Notes: generated by a model not told the origin, from the letters alone. A stretch of 64,000 nucleotides of DNA from Planctomycetota bacterium (GCA_963204915.1 CAUJHS010000063.1:1-64000); one strand, 5' to 3'. Counted from the first letter of the stretch, positions 18,993 through 28,369 are shown. Translations and numbers: made by a program.

Positions 18993-20618
18993 CTAAGGAA
19001 AGTCGCGCAAGATCTCTTGCGCCGCATTGCGGCCGCAGGCTCCGAGAACGCCCCCGCCAGGATGGCTCGCAGCGCCGCAGAGGTACAGGCCCTCGACGGG
19101 CGTGTGATGATCGGCCCAACCCGCCACAGGACGAAAAGCGAACAACTGATGGAAATGCATCGCCCCTTGCATAATGTTGCCGCCAGTCAGGCCGAACGTG
19201 CGTTCCAGATCGAGCGGACTCAACACCTGGCGATGCTCAATCGCGCCGGGCACGTTGGGAGCGTAACGCGCCAACAGCTCGATGCAACGGTTGGCGAAAT
19301 CTTCTTTGATCTCATCCCAGGAGCCGCGCGCCAGACGATAGGGAGCATATTGCACAAACATCGACATCACATGTTTGCCCGCCGGCGCCAGTGTGGGATC
19401 AACGCTTGAGGGCATGGTCATTTCGAGAATCGGCTCCGTACTGGGCAGACCGTATTTGGCGTCATCAAAAGCGCGTTCAATCGTGTCCAACGTGGGACAA
19501 ATGTGGATCGTGCCGTGATGGTGCGGTTGTACGCCGTCGCCAGGTATACAAGTGAACCGGGGCGGCTCGGCCAACGCCAGGTTGATCTTCGCCGATGCTG
19601 AGGCGTAGTCGATCTTGGCGACCGCTTGTCGGAAGTCGTCGGGCAATTCTTGGGGCGAAAGAAAACATTCGAACGTCAAGTGCGCGTCAACGCTCGAAGC
19701 GACGACCGGAGCCTCAAGAATTTTACCGTCCGACAACGCCACGCCTAGTGTTTTCCCACCGCGGGTAAGAATGCGCGACACAGGCGACTCACGGCGAATG
19801 TCGACATGTAATTCCTGGCAAACGTGCTCCAAAGCATTGGCCAATCCGCCCATCCCGCCTTGGACATAACCCCAAACGCCACGCGCGCCTCCCGCCGTTC
19901 CCATGACGTGGTGCAGCAGGACATACGCAGTACCAGGATACGAGGGCGACGCAAAGGCGCCGATCACGGCATCGGTAGCCAAGGTCGCCTTCAACACCTC
20001 GGCCTTGAACCAGCGCTCCAAAATTGGCCGCGCCGCCCCGGAAAGCAGCTCGAGCGCGTCGATTTGCTGCTGTCCCAAGTCCGCTAAGGCGTTATAGAGT
20101 TTCCACAGTTTGTTCGTATCCCGCAGGCGCTTGGTCAGCCCAATTTTGCGATGCTCCTTCGGCAATGGGAGCGGATCGGGCGCCGCGTCCGACAGCACTG
20201 GCTCGAGTGCCGCGGCGACACGCTCCAACATCTCGCAATATTGGGGGTAACGTTCGGCATCCAACTCGCTGAATTTGGCGATTTCCCCTTGAGTTTGCCG
20301 CAGGTTCGGGCCCATTTGCAATGAACGACCATCTAACAGCGGCGTAAACGACGACGGGTTGCGCGGCAAAATGTTCAGCCCGTGCTGTTTAAGCCGCAGA
20401 TCTCGAATGATCTCGGGCAGAAACAAACTAATGACGTAAGCCGCAGTCGAAACCTTGTACCCTGGCCATAGCTCTTCTGTGGCGGCGCAACCTCCCAAAA
20501 TGTGCCGTCTCTCCAGAACACATACGCGTTTGCCAGCCTTGCCCAGATAGGCAGCGGCCACCAGACCGTTATGTCCGCCGCCAATCACGATGCAGTCATA
20601 GTGCGATTTCGAGTGCAT
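18993..20618 (-). CDS. Phytoene-dehydrogenase-like FAD oxidoreductase (PYROXD2 type)
   Basis: The 541-residue flavoprotein has an N-terminal Rossmann FAD motif (VIGGGHNGLVAAAYL), followed by VLERRHILGGCAATEE and a C-terminal FAD block (EGLYLCGAASHPGGGVLGAC). It belongs to the CrtI-like superfamily, in the PYROXD2 branch rather than a true phytoene desaturase: there are no carotenoid genes nearby and the middle region matches the PYROXD2 style. The substrate is unknown. The ATG at 20616-20618 was preferred over a TTG at 20630. It is the first gene of a minus-strand run with eboE (88-base gap) and the Hsp70-like gene. Confidence 0.82.
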   Translation of the reverse strand: MHSKSHYDCIVIGGGHNGLVAAAYLGKAGKRVCVLERRHILGGCAATEELWPGYKVSTAAYVISLFLPEIIRDLRLKQHGLNILPRNPSSFTPLLDGRSLQMGPNLRQTQGEIAKFSELDAERYPQYCEMLERVAAALEPVLSDAAPDPLPLPKEHRKIGLTKRLRDTNKLWKLYNALADLGQQQIDALELLSGAARPILERWFKAEVLKATLATDAVIGAFASPSYPGTAYVLLHHVMGTAGGARGVWGYVQGGMGGLANALEHVCQELHVDIRRESPVSRILTRGGKTLGVALSDGKILEAPVVASSVDAHLTFECFLSPQELPDDFRQAVAKIDYASASAKINLALAEPPRFTCIPGDGVQPHHHGTIHICPTLDTIERAFDDAKYGLPSTEPILEMTMPSSVDPTLAPAGKHVMSMFVQYAPYRLARGSWDEIKEDFANRCIELLARYAPNVPGAIEHRQVLSPLDLERTFGLTGGNIMQGAMHFHQLFAFRPVAGWADHHTPVEGLYLCGAASHPGGGVLGACGRNAAQEILRDFP

Positions 20619-21146
20619 GGGGCGTGTCAAAATGGTTGGAAGGACAGGGTAAGGCTGCGATTGTAGGCTCTGAAATTGCGCAGGGGAACCTGTCGCACCC
20701 GGAGGCGGGAAGTAAATCGCTACGCGACGTTTGTCACGATTTTTTGAAGAAATATCTGTATGAATTTTGAAAATCGTTCTTAATAAAGCGTATAGTTAAT
20801 AGAGGCGTAAAAGGCGGCGTTCTCCGGGTGGCCATCCCCGCCGCAAAACCTAGTCGTCAAGTTCGTCTGACGTAACTCCACCTGCGCGCTTGGCGATTCG
20901 CGACGGCGTTTAAACGTACGATTTTGTCAATATTCGCGCCAAAGTTGCCCGTGACGGGGCGTGTTGTAATACTTTTCTCCTATTGCCGTTGGGCCGGGTC
21001 CGCCTGTATGGCAATCGGCCAATGAAAACGCTCGGTAAATGCCGAAGAAAAGATTACGCGCATCGGCGGCGTCTCGAGTTCTTTGGCGACCTTGAACTTG
21101 GTTCTCCTCTCAACGCATTTCTCCAACTCACTTATTCCGGCGTATT
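20619..21146. other. Intergenic stretch, partly AT-rich
   Basis: This stretch has no convincing gene. The part from about 20735 to 20815 is much more AT-rich than the surroundings and holds a good plus-strand promoter. GC-rich, potentially foldable sequence follows to about 20960. It matched none of the RNA classes I know (SRP, 6S, tmRNA, RNase P). Confidence 0.4.
20767..20796 (+). promoter_or_regulatory. Sigma-70-type promoter
   Basis: TTGAAA (20767-20772), an 18-base spacer and TATAGT (20791-20796) lie in an AT-rich island. Transcription would begin near 20803 and run toward the possible small gene at 21147 and the terminator at 21513-21536. It is unclear whether this transcript encodes a protein or is an RNA. 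Confidence 0.5.
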
Positions 21147-21365
21147 GTGGAACACGAAGCCGCGAGAAAACTCCTGGCGAACGCGAAAAGCTTCGACGAG
21201 CGCGTAACAGCGACCCTACGTGCGCTCGAGATGGGAATGCCCTTGCACGCCATTGAAGCGCTTCTCGACGAGCTCGAAAATCAAACCCCGCTACCCATTC
21301 CGTCGCCGGTCGACCCTCAATCCGTTCGCCCTCCGCAAACTCGTAGTCAGCCTGAGGGGGCGTGA
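21147..21365 (+). CDS. Possible small helical protein, GTG start
   Basis: A 72-codon frame from a GTG encodes a charged, amphipathic helix (AARKLLANAKSFDERVTATL, then LEMGMPLHAIEALLDELENQ) and a proline-rich tail. Codon choice looks coding, and a good terminator lies 150 bases downstream on the same strand. Against it: no Shine-Dalgarno, a GTG start and no family I recognise. An overlapping minus-strand frame (20980-21447) has arginine-rich, shadow-like composition and was not preferred. Confidence 0.4.
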   Translation: MEHEAARKLLANAKSFDERVTATLRALEMGMPLHAIEALLDELENQTPLPIPSPVDPQSVRPPQTRSQPEGA

Positions 21366-21512
21366 CACCCAAATCACGCGGCCTCGTGTACGAGCCATCG
21401 GCAAACAATCGCTTCAGCACTTTCGCCGACCGCGGGTCAGGGAGCATCGAAAAGACGTTATATAAATCACCCTGGTTGAATTCCCTGAGCGGAACGATAC
21501 GATTTTAACGGC

Positions 21513-21536
21513 GGCCGAATAGTCCGGCCTTTTTTT
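21513..21536 (+). terminator. Rho-independent terminator before nuo operon
   Basis: GGCCG (21513-21517) pairs with CGGCC (21525-21529) around a 7-base loop and is followed by seven T residues. It should end plus-strand transcription coming from the 20.8-21.4 kb region and insulate nuoA. Confidence 0.7.
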
Positions 21537-21543
21537 GGGTCCC

Positions 21544-21567
21544 ACTTTGTGATAACTTTCACAAAGT
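21544..21567. promoter_or_regulatory. CRP/FNR-type palindromic operator upstream of nuoA
   Basis: ACTTTGTGA, six bases, TCACAAAGT: perfect 9-bp arms that contain the exact CRP consensus half-sites TGTGA-N6-TCACA. The centre is about 48 bases before the nuoA ATG, and the site begins 8 bases after the terminator. CRP/FNR-family regulators commonly control respiratory operons; which member acts here cannot be told. I could not find a consensus -10 between the site and nuoA. Confidence 0.6.
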
Positions 21568-21603
21568 CGCAGGACGCCTCAAAGCCCTTTGGTCGTTGCA
21601 GTT

Positions 21604-22014
21604 ATGGCAACCGCATTCCTCCCCGTGTTTTTGTTTGTGCTGGCTGGTCTGGCCACGTCGCTAGGAATGCTTTCCATGGGGTGGGCGTTTGGCCCCGCGC
21701 GCAAAGGTCGTGTCAAGGAAATGCCGTACGAGAGCGGCATGGATCCGATTCACGACGCACGGCGACGTTTTGACGTCCGTTTTCACCTAGTGGCTATCGC
21801 CTTCGTCTTGTTCGACGTCGAATTGCTGTTTCTTTATCCTTGGGCCGTGGCGAACCGCCATCCCGAAGGGATCGATGCTGCCGTGGCGAAAGCAGGCGCC
21901 TTGAACGTGGACTACAGCCGGATGTTGGTGTTCGGCGAGGTCATGGTGTTTCTCGCCATCCTCGCCTTGGGGTTTGTGTATGTGTGGCGGAAGGGGGTGT
22001 TTCAATGGCGGTAG
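21604..22014 (+). CDS. nuoA: NADH-quinone oxidoreductase subunit A
   Basis: This is a 136-residue membrane subunit of proton-pumping complex I with three transmembrane helices. The conserved loop is [20 protein letters not shown], and the next helix starts [20 protein letters not shown], as in all NuoA. It lies at the junction of the membrane and peripheral arms, near the quinone channel. It is the first gene of the nuoA-N operon, follows the CRP-like site, and overlaps nuoB by 10 bases. The ATG at 21604 fits family N-termini; a TTG at 21589 would add five residues. Confidence 0.95.
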   Translation: MATAFLPVFLFVLAGLATSLGMLSMGWAFGPARKGRVKEMPYESGMDPIHDARRRFDVRFHLVAIAFVLFDVELLFLYPWAVANRHPEGIDAAVAKAGALNVDYSRMLVFGEVMVFLAILALGFVYVWRKGVFQWR

Positions 22015-22562
22015 CGACCAATCCACAGACGGGTTTGCCCGACAACGTCATGGTCAGCCGATTGGATGCGTTGGCCAATTGGTGCCGTAAGAATAGTCTC
22101 TGGCCGATGCCGTTCGCCACGGCGTGCTGCGGCATCGAATTAATGGCGACCGGCGCCAGTCGACACGATTTGGCCCGCTTCGGCGCCGAGGTCTTTCGTT
22201 TTAGTCCCCGCCAATGCGACTTGATGATCGTCGCCGGGCGGGTCGTGATGAAAATGTTGCCCGTGCTCCAGCGCATCTGGCAACAAATGCCCGAACCGAA
22301 GTGGTGCATCTCGATGGGCGCCTGCGCCTCGACCGGCGGCGTGTTTGACACCTATTGTGTGGTGCAAGGCATTGACCGATTTATTCCGGTCGACATGTAC
22401 GTGCCCGGGTGCCCGCCCCGACCCGAGCAGTTGATTCAAGGGATCATCGACCTGCAAGACAAAATTCAGCGTGAAGGCACGCTGAGTGGTAAGGAGTTCG
22501 CTCTTCCACAACGCCAGCAACGCAAGCGCGCTCTGGTTGAGTTGCCCATCATTGGGCAGTAG
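22005..22562 (+). CDS. nuoB: NADH-quinone oxidoreductase subunit B
   Basis: The 185-residue subunit carries the N2 4Fe-4S cluster, the last electron carrier before quinone. The ligands are visible as the adjacent pair Cys41-Cys42 (FATACCGIE), Cys107 (SMGACAST) and Cys136 (VPGCPPRPE). The ATG lies inside the end of nuoA, with an AGGGGG ribosome binding site upstream, so translation is coupled. Confidence 0.96.
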   Translation: MAVATNPQTGLPDNVMVSRLDALANWCRKNSLWPMPFATACCGIELMATGASRHDLARFGAEVFRFSPRQCDLMIVAGRVVMKMLPVLQRIWQQMPEPKWCISMGACASTGGVFDTYCVVQGIDRFIPVDMYVPGCPPRPEQLIQGIIDLQDKIQREGTLSGKEFALPQRQQRKRALVELPIIGQ

Positions 22563-22715
22563 TCGAAAGTTGCGAGCGCATTGCCAGCGCCAAGCGGTTG
22601 AACGGAGCAACGTCTTCGGCCAGGCGAGTCGCGTGGCGCACGTTGCAATGTGCTGTTGGCGGTGCGTCCTCCGAGTTGGTTTGTTTGTCCCCTCTTGCGA
22701 GAGTTTGGCGATCGT

Positions 22716-23216
22716 ATGCCCGCCGCCCCAGAAACTGTCAACGCGATCAAGGGCCGCTTTGCGGAAGCGGTGGAGAGCGAATTTCGCGGGCAAACGCGCG
22801 TGATCGCGCCGCGCGAATCGCTGTTCGACATGCTTCAATTCCTCAGGGGAACGCGAGGGTTCGACCTTTTGGTTGACATTACCTGCGTCGATTACCTGAA
22901 CTACCGCGACGCGATCGAACGATTCGGCTTGGTCTACCTATTGGCGAACGTCGAAACCAGCGAGCGCATCACCATTCGCTGTTTTTTGGACGAGCCCGAC
23001 TTAACCGTTCCGTCGGTCACGTCGTTATGGGCTGGCGCCGATTGGATGGAACGCGAAGTGTGGGACATGTTTGGCATTCATTTTGAAGGACATCCTGACT
23101 TGCGGCGCATTTTGTTGCCCGACGAATACACCGCATTCCCGCTGCGTAAGGATTACCCCCTGCAAGGCCGCGGCGAACGCCACAATTTTCCCGTGTTGCG
23201 GCGGGATCAGTCCTAA
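22716..23216 (+). CDS. nuoC: NADH-quinone oxidoreductase subunit C
   Basis: The 166-residue 30-kDa-type subunit of the peripheral arm is encoded separately from nuoD, unlike the NuoCD fusion of E. coli. The family signature is present: EREVWDMFGIHFEGHPDLRR followed by ILLPDEYTAFPLRKDYPLQG. It bridges NuoD and NuoB structurally and carries no cofactor. It follows nuoB after a 153-base spacer in which I see no gene. The ATG at 22716 was chosen over upstream frame extension. Confidence 0.94.
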   Translation: MPAAPETVNAIKGRFAEAVESEFRGQTRVIAPRESLFDMLQFLRGTRGFDLLVDITCVDYLNYRDAIERFGLVYLLANVETSERITIRCFLDEPDLTVPSVTSLWAGADWMEREVWDMFGIHFEGHPDLRRILLPDEYTAFPLRKDYPLQGRGERHNFPVLRRDQS

Positions 23217-23348
23217 GGGATTCCAAACGAACAGCCGCGGGGCTGGCCGCCTGACGAGCGTCCCGTGCGTCGCTGTGGGAAGAATATACGTTGGAATGAT
23301 TTTGAGCGCTCCCAGAGGAGCCGCCCTCCGAGGAAAAGACGACAACTC

Positions 23349-24566
23349 ATGCCATTGACCCGCACCGCGCCGCCGCTGCCGGGGGCAAGCGATGAATACT
23401 TGTGGACCCTCAACTTTGGGCCGCAACACCCGGCTACGCACACCACGTTGCGTCTCGTGCTCAAGTTGGACGGTGAGCGCGTGGTGGAGGCGATACCCGA
23501 CATCGGATACTTACACTCAGGGTTCGAAAAGCTTGGCGAGCATTTGGACTACAACCAGTATGTAACCATCACCGACCGCATGAATTATATTTCGCCGATG
23601 GCCAACAACGTGGCCTGGCATAATGCGGTCGAGAAGCTCTGCGGAATCGAGATTACCCCGCGGTGCAAATATCTCCGCATCATTGTGGCGGAGTTGGCTC
23701 GAATTAGCGATCATTTGCTTTGCACCGGCGCCATGGGGTTAGACGTCGGCGCCTTCACGTTCTTTCTGTACGCCTTCTATCAACGCGAACGCCTGTACGA
23801 CATTTTCGAATCTTTGTGCGGCGCCCGGTTCACGAACAGCTACACGCGCGTGGGCGGTGTAGCGCAAGACGTGACGCCGGTAACGCTGGAGAAGATCCGC
23901 GCGTTTCTTAAAGATTTCCCGCAAACGCTCAACGATATGGAGCGGTTGCTCAATCGCAATCGTATCTTTACCGACCGCACCAAGGGCGTCGGCGTCTTGT
24001 CGAAAGAGGAAGCGATCAACACGTCGAGTACGGGGCCCATTGCGCGGGCCAGCGGCGTGCCGCGCGATCTGCGCAAAGACGAACCGTATCTGGCCTATGC
24101 CGATTTCGACTTCAACGTCGTGTGCATGAAGACCGGAGATTGCTACGCCCGGTATCTCGTGCGCATGGAGGAAATGAAAGAGAGTTTGAAAATCGTCCAA
24201 CAAGCGATTGAGAACTTACCATCCGGCCCGGTTCGCGTCGGCGAGGAAGAGCGCGCCGCCTTGCCCGATAAGGGAAAGGTTTATCAAACGATCGAAGGTT
24301 TGATCACGCACTTCGAGTTGGTCATGGCCAACCGGGGCGTGGAAGTACCCAACGAGGAAGCCTACGCCGCGATCGAAGCCCCCAACGGCGAGCTTGGCTT
24401 TTACCTGGTAGGCGACGGAAGCGACGTCGCCTACCGTGCGCGTTGCCGTCCGCCGTCGTTTATTCACTTCGCTATTTTTCCGCGTTTGATCGTCGGCCAC
24501 ACACTCAGCGATATCGTGGCGGTGCTGGGCAGCCTAAACATCATCGCCGCCGAGCTAGACCGTTAA
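23349..24566 (+). CDS. nuoD: NADH-quinone oxidoreductase subunit D
   Basis: The 405-residue 49-kDa-type subunit forms the quinone-binding site with NuoB. The NFGPQHPATHTTLRL block near the N-terminus carries the quinone-binding His. Also visible are IGYLHSGFEKLGEH, the central NSYTRVGGVAQDV, and the C-terminal PPSFIHFAIFPRLIVGHTLSD. The fold derives from NiFe hydrogenase large subunits without the metal ligands. GAGGA lies upstream of the ATG at 23349. Confidence 0.95.
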   Translation: MPLTRTAPPLPGASDEYLWTLNFGPQHPATHTTLRLVLKLDGERVVEAIPDIGYLHSGFEKLGEHLDYNQYVTITDRMNYISPMANNVAWHNAVEKLCGIEITPRCKYLRIIVAELARISDHLLCTGAMGLDVGAFTFFLYAFYQRERLYDIFESLCGARFTNSYTRVGGVAQDVTPVTLEKIRAFLKDFPQTLNDMERLLNRNRIFTDRTKGVGVLSKEEAINTSSTGPIARASGVPRDLRKDEPYLAYADFDFNVVCMKTGDCYARYLVRMEEMKESLKIVQQAIENLPSGPVRVGEEERAALPDKGKVYQTIEGLITHFELVMANRGVEVPNEEAYAAIEAPNGELGFYLVGDGSDVAYRARCRPPSFIHFAIFPRLIVGHTLSDIVAVLGSLNIIAAELDR

Positions 24567-24613
24567 TCGCCGGCTTGCCCCGCAGGCCGCGCAAAGCAAG
24601 ACACAACCCAACC

Positions 24614-25129
24614 ATGCCCACCGAAAACCCCCTACCTGCCGCGCCGGAGCCAGTGTCGGAACGGCTGCTCACGCCCGCCATGGTCGAGGAGATCCGCGCG
24701 TTCTTTCCTCGCTATCCCAATCGGCTGGCGGTTACGCTTCCGGCGCTGCATGTGGTGAACGAACATCTGCGGTACGTGCCGCTGCAAGCCGTGGTTGAAG
24801 TGGCGGAGCTGCTCGAACTGCATCCCTCCCAGGTCCAAGATACGCTGTCGTTTTACGGCTTGTTCAAACAAGACGCGCCAGGTGGCGAAGTTCGGGCATG
24901 GGTATGCCGCTCGATTAGTTGTGCGCTTCGCGGCGGCGAGGAACTGCTTGACCACCTTTGTGAAAAAGCGCAAATCCACCCCGGTGAAACAACCGCCGAC
25001 GGCAAGCTCACGCTGGAGTATGCCGAGTGTCTTGGCGCCTGTGAGTATGCTCCTTGCATGTTGGCCAATCAAACCTTGCATAAGTCGGTATCCAAGGAGC
25101 AAGCCGATGCGTTTTTGAAGTCGCTGTAA
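24614..25129 (+). CDS. nuoE: NADH-quinone oxidoreductase subunit E
   Basis: The 171-residue thioredoxin-like subunit holds the 2Fe-2S cluster N1a. The four cysteines appear as CRSISC (CxxxxC) and CLGACEYAPC, of which the first two of the latter block are ligands in the family pattern. It pairs with NuoF in the NADH-oxidising module. The start follows nuoD by 47 bases. A proline-rich N-terminus precedes the conserved VEEIRAFFPRYPNR helix. Confidence 0.94.
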   Translation: MPTENPLPAAPEPVSERLLTPAMVEEIRAFFPRYPNRLAVTLPALHVVNEHLRYVPLQAVVEVAELLELHPSQVQDTLSFYGLFKQDAPGGEVRAWVCRSISCALRGGEELLDHLCEKAQIHPGETTADGKLTLEYAECLGACEYAPCMLANQTLHKSVSKEQADAFLKSL

Positions 25130-25214
25130 ATATCGTTGAACGTCGGCCGCAACCGGAAAATAACCCCGCGCTCTTGGCGAACATTTCGCGTCGATCTCGA
25201 AAACCAGGACACCC

Positions 25215-26570
25215 ATGCCCCCATTTGAACCAGTTCTGCTGGCGAACGTCGGTCAAGAAGGCAGTCATACGCTACGGTTCTATGAGCAAACGGGCGGCTA
25301 TCAGTCGCTGCGCCGCGTGCTCAAAGAGCAGTCGCCGGTTCAATTCACCGACATCGTCAAGAACAGCAATTTGCGCGGGCGCGGCGGCGCCGGGTTTCCC
25401 ACCGGCTTGAAATGGACGTTCCTTCCCAAAGATCACCCGGGCCCCATCTACTTTTGCCTGAATGCCGACGAAAGCGAACCGGGAACCTTCAACAATCGCA
25501 TCTTGATGGAGGATGATCCTCATCAAGTGATCGAAGGGTTGATCCTGAGCTGTTATGCAACCCGCGCGACCACGGCCTACATTTACCTGCGCTTTGAGTA
25601 CCCGCTTGCGTACCAGCGGCTCCAACTGGCGATCAACGAATGTTACGAAGCGGGACATCTCGGGAAAAATATCCACGGCTCGGAGTTCTCGCTCGACATT
25701 TACCTGCATCGCGGCGCTGCGGCGTACATTTGCGGTGAAGAAACCGGCTTGATCGAAAGCCTGGAGGGCAAGCGCGCCTGGCCGCGCATCAAACCGCCGT
25801 TTCCCGCCGTGGAAGGGTTGTTTCGCAAGCCGACGGTGGTGAACAACGTCGAAACGGCGGCTTGCGTCAAGCAAATTGCCGATCGCGGCGTCGAGTGGTT
25901 CAAGTCGATTGGCGTGCCCGCCGATCCGAACAATCCCCGCGACGCCGGAAGTTACGGTCCCAAACTGTATTGCTTGTCGGGCCATATCGAGCGGCCAGGT
26001 TGTTATGAAGCGCCGCTCGGAATCACGGTCAACCAGTTGATCGATGAATACGGCGGCGGCATGTGGAAAGGCCGCAAGCCCAAAGCGGCCATCCCCGGCG
26101 GCATCAGCATGGGGCTGCTCAAGGCCGACGAGTTCCATTGCCCGCTCGATTTCAACGGGCCTGGCAAGTTCGGTTGCCTTGGCTTGGGTACCGCGGCGGT
26201 CGTGGTGATGGATGAAACCGTGTCGATGATCGACACGCTGCACAACAGCTGCCGGTTTTTCGCTCATGAAAGCTGCGGCCAATGCACGCCCTGCCGCGAA
26301 GGAACGAATTGGGCGCTCAAAATGATGAATCGCATCAAGGCCGGCAAAGGCCGCCTGAAAGACTTAGACCTCTTACTCGAAATCGGCGACAACATTGGCA
26401 TCATGCCAGGCACGACCATTTGTGGTTTGGCCGACGGCGCGGCATGGCCCATCAAGAACGCCATCAGAAAGTGGCGCGGCGAGTTCGAAGAATTCATCAA
26501 ACGCACCAACCCGCAGGGCTACCAAGAAGAAAGCGCCGTGCCAGCGCTTGAACTGATTGGAATTCACTAA
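25215..26570 (+). CDS. nuoF: NADH-quinone oxidoreductase subunit F
   Basis: The 451-residue flavoprotein subunit oxidises NADH, binds FMN and carries 4Fe-4S cluster N3. The nucleotide and FMN segments are NLRGRGGAGFPTGLKW, NADESEPGTFNNR and AYICGEETGLIESLEG. The cluster ligands are in ESCGQCTPCREGT plus a later cysteine (TTICGLADGAA). Length and motifs are standard. Confidence 0.96.
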   Translation: MPPFEPVLLANVGQEGSHTLRFYEQTGGYQSLRRVLKEQSPVQFTDIVKNSNLRGRGGAGFPTGLKWTFLPKDHPGPIYFCLNADESEPGTFNNRILMEDDPHQVIEGLILSCYATRATTAYIYLRFEYPLAYQRLQLAINECYEAGHLGKNIHGSEFSLDIYLHRGAAAYICGEETGLIESLEGKRAWPRIKPPFPAVEGLFRKPTVVNNVETAACVKQIADRGVEWFKSIGVPADPNNPRDAGSYGPKLYCLSGHIERPGCYEAPLGITVNQLIDEYGGGMWKGRKPKAAIPGGISMGLLKADEFHCPLDFNGPGKFGCLGLGTAAVVVMDETVSMIDTLHNSCRFFAHESCGQCTPCREGTNWALKMMNRIKAGKGRLKDLDLLLEIGDNIGIMPGTTICGLADGAAWPIKNAIRKWRGEFEEFIKRTNPQGYQEESAVPALELIGIH

Positions 26571-26638
26571 CAACGTTGCGCGCATCTTCCCCGGTGCGGT
26601 GCAACGACATTCCGACCACGGTCAATCAAAGACGTTTC

Positions 26639-28255
26639 ATGGCTATTGTCATCATCGACGGACAGGAAATCGAAGTAGGCGACGACGAGCGGCTGAATGG
26701 AATTCAAGCCGCCAAGCGAGCCGGGGTCGATATCCCTCATTACTGCTGGCATCCCGGCCTGTCGGTCGTGGCAAGTTGCCGGATGTGCCTGGTCGAGTCG
26801 GGCACGCGCGATCCGGCCAGCGGCAAAATCACCATGGTTCCCAAGCTCGTGCCGGCGTGTCAAACCCCCGCCCGCGCGAATACGGTCTTCGTCACGAACA
26901 GTGAAAAAGTTCAGCAGGCCCGGGCGATGGTCGAAGAAGACCTGCTCATTCGCCACCCGGTCGATTGCCCCATTTGCGACAAAGCGGGCGAATGCTATTT
27001 GCAGGACTACCACTTTGAACACGGCCAGAAAGAGCGCCGCGCCGACATCAAGCCGTTCACGAGTCGCCGCCGCTCTTTAGGTCCAACCATTACGCTATTC
27101 GTCGATCGCTGCGTGATGTGCACGCGCTGTGTTCGCTTCACGCGCGAGGCGACCGGCACCAACGAGTTAATGGTCATCCATCGCGGGGCCCATGAAGAGA
27201 TCGATATCTTCCCCGGTTATCCGCTCGAGAACAAACTTTCCGGCAATGTGGCCGATCTTTGCCCCGTCGGCGCGTTGGGCGACAAAGACTTTCTGTACGA
27301 GCAACGTGTCTGGTTCATGAAGAAGCACGCGGGGGTATGCTCGCGCTGCTCGACCGGCTGTTCGATTTACACCGAAGAGAACCAGGACCGCATTTATCGC
27401 ATCAAGCCGCGAGAAAATCCGCATGTGAATAAGTGGTGGATTTGCGACGAAGGCCGCTACGGCTGGAAGCACGTGCACGCCGCAGAACGCAATACGGAGC
27501 CACAACGCCTTGAGGGCGACGACTACGTCAACGCCGATTGGTCCACGACGCCGGCGCTACTTGACAAACAACTGCGCGATGCCGACAACCTGGCCGTCGT
27601 GCTCTCGCCATTTCTCACGGTCGAAGAAGCGTACTTGCTGGCTAAGTATGCTCGCCGCGTGAACAAGCATGCAACCATTGCGCTCGGTTTCGTTCCGGTC
27701 GTGGGGGAGGATGAAACCTACCCCAATGGCTTTACCATTCGAGCCGAGAAATGCCCCAACCGCCGTGGCGTCGAGGAAGTCGCTTCGCGCATGAACGGCG
27801 GTCTTGTCGCCTGGGACGACTTCCTGGCTCGCGCCGAAGCCGGCGAGTTCGACGCCGTGTGGATCACCGGCGCCTACCCGGAACCTTGGCACGACGAAGC
27901 GACCGCCCAGCGTCTGGCGGAAGTCCCTCTGTTGATTGTGCAAGATTTGCTGCCGTCGCCGCTATGGAGCATCGCAACGTGGCGCCTGCCGAGTGCGGCC
28001 TACGCCGAGCGGGACGGTTCGTTTGTCAATCACGCCGATCGGCTCCAGTCGTTCCAATGGGCTATTCGTCCGCCTGCGGGCGTGATGGTCGAAGGCCGTT
28101 TGTATTGGCGCCTGCTAGGCGAGAAGGGTTTGTACAACGCCCGGTCGGCCATGCTCGAAGTGGCGAATGAGATCAACTACTTTGCCCCGGCGCATCATGA
28201 ACCGCCTCCCCTAGGAATCGACTTGAAGACATCGCAGCTTGCGTCGACGGTTTAG
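26639..28255 (+). CDS. nuoG: NADH-quinone oxidoreductase subunit G (short form)
   Basis: The 538-residue iron-sulfur subunit is clearly shorter than the roughly 900-residue E. coli protein; the missing part is the C-terminal molybdopterin-oxidoreductase-like region. Cluster sites in order: 2Fe-2S N1b (Cys36, Cys47, Cys50, Cys74), the His/Cys site of N5 in CPICDKAGECYLQD, N4 in CVMCTRCVRFTRE and CPVGAL, and an extra N7-type site CSRCSTGC with a later Cys. Retention of the N7 ligands is a variable trait among bacteria. The start is the ATG at 26639; the open frame extends upstream to 26576 without support. Confidence 0.93.
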   Translation: MAIVIIDGQEIEVGDDERLNGIQAAKRAGVDIPHYCWHPGLSVVASCRMCLVESGTRDPASGKITMVPKLVPACQTPARANTVFVTNSEKVQQARAMVEEDLLIRHPVDCPICDKAGECYLQDYHFEHGQKERRADIKPFTSRRRSLGPTITLFVDRCVMCTRCVRFTREATGTNELMVIHRGAHEEIDIFPGYPLENKLSGNVADLCPVGALGDKDFLYEQRVWFMKKHAGVCSRCSTGCSIYTEENQDRIYRIKPRENPHVNKWWICDEGRYGWKHVHAAERNTEPQRLEGDDYVNADWSTTPALLDKQLRDADNLAVVLSPFLTVEEAYLLAKYARRVNKHATIALGFVPVVGEDETYPNGFTIRAEKCPNRRGVEEVASRMNGGLVAWDDFLARAEAGEFDAVWITGAYPEPWHDEATAQRLAEVPLLIVQDLLPSPLWSIATWRLPSAAYAERDGSFVNHADRLQSFQWAIRPPAGVMVEGRLYWRLLGEKGLYNARSAMLEVANEINYFAPAHHEPPPLGIDLKTSQLASTV

Positions 28256-28369
28256 TCTTTTCCTCGATGGCGCCAGCGGCAGGACAGGCTCGCAGCCCGC
28301 AAGCGACGCCAAGGGACCGATTAAATCGCCAGAAACGAATTGCACGCCGTCCCACACGATCAAACTTCC

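Noticed and set aside
20980-21447. A 155-codon minus-strand frame overlapping the possible small gene
   Set aside because: Composition is arginine-rich toward the end and it lacks a ribosome binding site; the opposite small frame is more protein-like and has a terminator.
21476-21503. TTGAAT-N16-TACGAT as the nuo promoter
   Set aside because: Its transcription start would fall immediately before the terminator hairpin at 21513, so it would be unproductive for nuoA.
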